Positions 61,057-64,000 of a stretch of 64,000 bases of DNA are shown piece after piece. This DNA comes from Amycolatopsis sp. NBRC 101858 (GTDB lineage: Bacteria > Actinomycetota > Actinomycetes > Mycobacteriales > Pseudonocardiaceae). The stretch lies in contig NZ_BSTD01000010.1 in NCBI RefSeq assembly GCF_030269325.1, forward strand, positions 79,597 to 143,596. The letters are read 5' to 3'. A program made the translations under genes and the position numbers. The notes beneath the pieces are model-generated. The model saw only the letters and a list, made by a program, of their open reading frames with translations, was not told the origin of the DNA and ran no database searches. Every line of letters begins with the position of its first letter. Position 1 is the stretch's first letter.

Positions 61057-61952
61057 GGGCTCTCTTTCCTGGGACGGCGGGTGGTCCGGGTCTGGCTCAG
61101 CTCCGAGCGCAGGCCGGTCAGCAGCTCGGCGCGTTCGGTGGCGCGGGCCTCGTCCGTCGCGCGCACCGCGAGCACGAGGGCGTCGGTGAGCACCTGGGAC
61201 GGCAGGGCTTCGCCGGTCGCTCCGGTGTCGCTGTCCACGGCGAACAGCGAGACGTGCACGCGGTCGGCGTACACGGGGACGAGCGAGTCGGAGATCAGCA
61301 CGGCCTGCGCGCCGACGGCGACCGCGTGGTCGAGCACGATCTCCAGCTCGGCGAGCAGCCGGCCGGGGGAGTACAGGACGACGACGTCACCGCGGCCGAG
61401 TTCCAGGAGGTCGTCGGCCAGGCGGAAGCCGGTGGCGCCGCTGACCCGGGCGCGCCGGCCGATCCGGCGCAGCCGCAGGGCCAGGTAGGCGGCGACCGAT
61501 TCGGACGGCCCGATCCCGAAGGCGAGTACCTCGCGGGCGCAGGCCAGGGTTTCGACCGCCGTGTCGAACGCGGGCTCGGTGGTGAGCCGCCAGGTGTCCG
61601 CCAGCCGCTGCGCCGCCTCGGTGAACACCCGCTCGAGCAGGGCGGCGGTCGCCGAGACTCGCTCGTCCGGCCGCCCGGGAGGGGGAGCCGGGCTCGTGGC
61701 CCGCACCACCTGCCGGGTGAGGCTGTGCCGCAGTTCCAGCAGGCCCGCGTACCCCAGCGAACGCGCCGTCCGGACGACGGTCGCGTCGCTCGTGCCGGCG
61801 GCCGCCGCGATCTGCCCGGCGGTGGCGAAGATGGCTTCGCGGCTGTGGGTGCGCAGGTACTCCGCGACCTTCCGCTCGGCCTTCGACATCATCGCCAGGC
61901 GGCCGGTGATCCGGTCCTGCAGCGACAGCTCTGTAGTGTCCATGTCAGTCAT
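61053..61952 (-). CDS. RpiR/MurR-family transcriptional regulator
   Basis: 299 residues: HTH (GRLAMMSKAERKVAEYLRTHSRE, TSDATVVRTARSLGYAGLLEL) and SIS (VLAFGIGPSESVAAYLALRLRR). Closely related to the regulator at 8145 with blocks ATGFRLADDLLEL and LVDRVHVSL-like strands. ATG 61952 is chosen over 61991 because AGGGAAG lies right before it and the longer form would span the operator. It heads the five-gene operon down to 56143. Confidence 0.9.
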   Translation of the reverse strand: MTDMDTTELSLQDRITGRLAMMSKAERKVAEYLRTHSREAIFATAGQIAAAAGTSDATVVRTARSLGYAGLLELRHSLTRQVVRATSPAPPPGRPDERVSATAALLERVFTEAAQRLADTWRLTTEPAFDTAVETLACAREVLAFGIGPSESVAAYLALRLRRIGRRARVSGATGFRLADDLLELGRGDVVVLYSPGRLLAELEIVLDHAVAVGAQAVLISDSLVPVYADRVHVSLFAVDSDTGATGEALPSQVLTDALVLAVRATDEARATERAELLTGLRSELSQTRTTRRPRKESP

Positions 61953-61961
61953 TGACTTCCC

Positions 61962-61977
61962 TGTAGGAATGACTACA
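61962..61977. promoter_or_regulatory. RpiR operator, perfect TGTAG-GAATGA-CTACA
   Basis: Perfect inverted repeat of the shared motif, 10 bases upstream of the RpiR start. On the plus strand it lies in the spacer of a promoter (TTGACT at 61952-61957, CATAGT at 61976-61981, 18-base spacer), which would direct transcription into the C45 pseudogene. Confidence 0.7.
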
Positions 61978-62008
61978 TAGTAACGCATCAATCATTCGAT
62001 GCAAGGTC

Positions 62009-62024
62009 TGTAATGGCCACTACA
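62009..62024. promoter_or_regulatory. Second RpiR site, TGTAA-TGGCCA-CTACA
   Basis: Same motif with one change, centred 47 bases from the first copy and covering the ATG at 62013 of the pseudogene. A repressor dimer of dimers could loop the two sites. Confidence 0.55.
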
Positions 62025-62758
62025 TCCGCTTGCCCGTCCCTTGCTGGAGCTCAGCGGCTCGCCCGCCGACCGCGGCCGCCACTCGACCACTACCGGCGCT
62101 CGTTCGCCCACAAGCCCGGCTTGGCCTGGGCCGACGTGGTCTCGCGGGTCGGGCTGTGGCTCGCCGCCGCCCACGCCCCGGACCTCCCCGAGGAGATGGA
62201 CGGCATCGCGGCGGGCGCCGGCGTGCACCCGGACGAGGTGCTCGCGCTCAACGCCCGCGGCGAAATCGCGCGCAACCACGCCGGCGGCTTCACGGAGATG
62301 GACGGCTGCTCGTCGTTCGCGCTGCTGCCCGAGGCGACCGCCGACGATCACGTCTACTGTGGACAGAACGGGGACTGGCGGGCGGAGACCGAGGCCACGA
62401 CGGTGCTGATCCGGATCGTGCGGCCGCCCAAGCCGACGGTGATCATGCGGGTGGAGGCGGGTCAGGTCGGCCGCCAGGCGCCAATTCGGCCGGACTCGCG
62501 CTCGACGCCAACGGCCTCGACGGACTCGGCGGGGGTGCACAAGGTCGTGCAGGAGACCATGAGTGACCACTTCGGGCACCCGCATGGGGTGTGCGCGCAC
62601 CCCGGGCGGGCGACCCGGACGTGCGCCGCTACAAGACGACCGTGAGCAGCCTGGTCGACCTCACCGCGGGGGAGTACCGCGTGCTGCGCGGGAACCCGTG
62701 CGGGGGCGACTACCAGCTGCTGCCGTGGCACATCGCCGACGGCTCGGGTGGGTCATGA
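62013..62758 (+). pseudogene. Remnant of a C45 (acyl-CoA:6-APA acyltransferase-like) hydrolase gene
   Basis: Scattered pieces of one peptidase C45 protein lie in different frames. From 62041 LLELSGSPADRGR; from about 62085 LDHYRRSFAHKPGLAWADVV through MDGCSSFALLPE (nucleophile Cys in GCSSF) to GQVGRQ; then, shifted at about 62470, GANSAGLALDANGL; then DHFGHPHGVCAHP, and finally DPDVRRYKTTVSSLVDLTAGEYRVL to GSGGS and TGA at 62758. About 100 codons between the NSAG segment and DHFG are missing. Total length 746 bases against about 1,050. Several shifts plus deletions indicate real decay, not a single read error. Members cleave or transfer acyl groups on amino-acid-derived substrates. Confidence 0.83.
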
Positions 62759-64000
62759 GCCGGTTTCGACGTGGTCGAGGACGCCGAGTGCGTCCGGGAC
62801 CAGTACGGCGGCGGAGTGGTAGGCGCTCACCAGGTACGAGGTCACCGCCCGCTCGCTGATGCCCATGAACCGGACGTTCAAGCCGGGCTGGTACTCGTCC
62901 GGGAGTTCCTTGGGTCGCAGGCCGATGACGCCGGCGTCGTCTTCGCCGGTGCGCATGGCCAGGATCGACGTCGTGCCGGTCTCGGTGATCGGGATTTTGT
63001 CGCAGGGCAGGATCGGGACGCCGCGCCAGGTTTGGACGCGTTTGCCGTCGAGCACCGAGGTGTCGGGGTAGAGGCGCGTTCGGGTGCATTCGCGCCCGAA
63101 CGCGGCGATGGCGCGGGGGTGGGCGAGGAAGAACTTCGTTTTGCGGCGCCGGCAGAGGAGGTCGTCGAGGTCGAGGGGGGGTGGGTGGTCCGGTGCGGGT
63201 GGTGAGGCGGTGTTTGAGGTCGACGTTGTGCAGGAGCCCGAAGTCGGTGTTGTTGACGAGTTCGTGTTCTTGCCGTTCCCGCAGCGCTTCCACGGTGAGC
63301 CGGAGTTGTTGTTCCAGCTGGTTCATGGGGTTGTTGTAGAGGTCGGTGACGCGGTTGTGCACGCGCAGCACGGTTTGCGCGACGGCGAGGTCGTACTCGC
63401 GGGGCGAGGGGTCGTAGTCGACGTAGGTGCCGGAGAGCATCGGCTCGCCGTCGTGGCCGGCGGAGAGGTCGATGCTGGCTTCGCCCTTGGCGTTCTGGGG
63501 TTTCCGTGGTCGGCCGAGGGCTTCGGCGACGTGGGCGCGGAGCGGCTCGGACCGGCCGTTGAGCCGGGCGTAGGCGTCCGCGGGCAGGACGAGGGCGATC
63601 ACGTGGGTCGCGGCGCGGGCGGTGAAGGTCCACGTCGCGTCGTCGCGGGCGAGGAGTTCGGCGCCGAGGTGGTCGCCGTCCGTTGCGGTGCCGAGGTGGG
63701 TCTCGTCGCCGTACTCGCCGCGGCCGTGCTGGGTGACTTTGCCGTGGGCGATGAGGATCAGCGTGTCGAGCGGTGTGCCCGCGTCGATGATCGTCGAGCC
63801 GGGTTCGTATTCGCGTTGTTCGAAGGCTTCGGCGAGGGCGCTCAGTGCCTGTTCGTCGTTGAAGCCGCGGAGGAGTTCGAGTTCGGTGAGTTCGGCGGGG
63901 ACGACTTGGATGCGGGCGCCGGTGTTGTAGAAGCTGACTTTGCCGTCGCCGATGGTGTAGGTGAGGCGGCGGTTGACGCGGTAGCTGCCGGCGGGGACGT
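62753..64000 (-). pseudogene. Family 2B encapsulin shell protein gene, 5' end beyond edge, frameshifted
   Basis: The minus-strand gene reads GSYRVNRRLTYTIGDGKVSFYNTGARIQVVP, a cyclic-nucleotide-binding-like domain (EYEPGSTIIDAGTPLDTLILIAHGKVTQHG ... GDHLGAELL), then RVHNRVTDLYNNPMNQLEQQLRLTVEALRERQEHELVNN and, one base out, LDLDDLLCRRRKTKFFLAHPRAIAAFGRECTR to LVPDALGVLDHVETGS at 62753. This is the HK97-fold shell with cNMP-domain insertion characteristic of family 2B nanocompartments, often linked to terpene enzymes. The break is at a run of seven G (63175-63181; C on the coding strand); six restore the frame. N-terminus and cargo gene lie outside the window. Confidence 0.8.

Noticed and set aside
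1..64000. tRNA, rRNA, CRISPR array, insertion sequence or attachment site
   Set aside because: No cloverleaf sequences, spaced identical repeats, transposase motifs or terminal repeats were seen on reading; a dedicated tRNA and covariance search was not possible.

Overview
The window comes from a very GC-rich, gene-dense chromosome. Many genes start with GTG, genes in operons overlap by 4 bases (ATGA/GTGA), and regulators are very common. There are a mycothiol-dependent-type isomerase homologue, a family 2B encapsulin, a CE15-CBM2 secreted esterase and a Tat-exported phospholipase C. Together these point to a soil actinomycete, most likely of the Amycolatopsis/Pseudonocardiaceae type. This is an inference from gene content; no rRNA or marker gene is present. 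I saw no rRNA, tRNA, CRISPR array, transposase or phage gene, and no gene-free stretch longer than about 300 bases.

Layout. 1-3.9 kb: an aconitase cut by the window edge, divergent from a threonine-dehydratase-like enzyme and an RpiR regulator, with a palindrome over the shared promoter. 3.9-16.2 kb: a polar amino acid ABC importer, two paralogous alpha/beta hydrolases, an RpiR regulator, a CopD-like membrane protein, a class C beta-lactamase-fold hydrolase, a second PLP dehydratase, a proline racemase-family enzyme, a P5C reductase and a third RpiR regulator. 16.2-46 kb: an accessory mosaic of short units, each made of a regulator with its own palindromic operator and an oxidoreductase, transporter or NTF2-like enzyme. 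It includes TetR/MFS, LysR/SDR, AraC/ADH, TetR/SDR, TetR/glycosyltransferase, ArsR/MFS, MarR/NTF2, a phospholipase C and a DUF2235 hydrolase. 46-53.2 kb: a third PLP dehydratase and a compact trans-4-hydroxyproline catabolic operon (regulator, FAD subunit, 2Fe-2S subunit, FAD/NAD subunit, DapA-like deaminase, epimerase). 53.2-56 kb: a darcynin-like gene, an NAD-dependent epimerase and the CE15-CBM2 esterase. 56.1-62 kb: a tightly overlapped five-gene operon (RpiR, ornithine aminotransferase, SGNH hydrolase, isopropylmalate dehydrogenase-like enzyme, aldehyde dehydrogenase fused to a cupin). 62-64 kb: a decayed C45 acyltransferase pseudogene and the C-terminal part of a family 2B encapsulin shell gene with a frameshift.

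The strongest systems-level signal is a shared operator, TGTAG-N6-CTACA. It occurs upstream of the ABC importer/hydrolase pair (7.2 kb), upstream of the CopD-to-P5CR operon (9.1 kb) and, twice, between the RpiR-RocD operon and the C45 pseudogene (62 kb). The RpiR proteins encoded at 8.1 and 61.0 kb are close paralogues. I infer one dispersed regulon that imports and hydrolyses an amino-acid-derived compound and channels a proline/ornithine-like product through P5C and glutamate semialdehyde. The substrate cannot be told from sequence. Two genes (24.3 kb and 63.2 kb) carry the same kind of lesion, a seven-C run where six restore the frame, so sequencing error must be considered for both.
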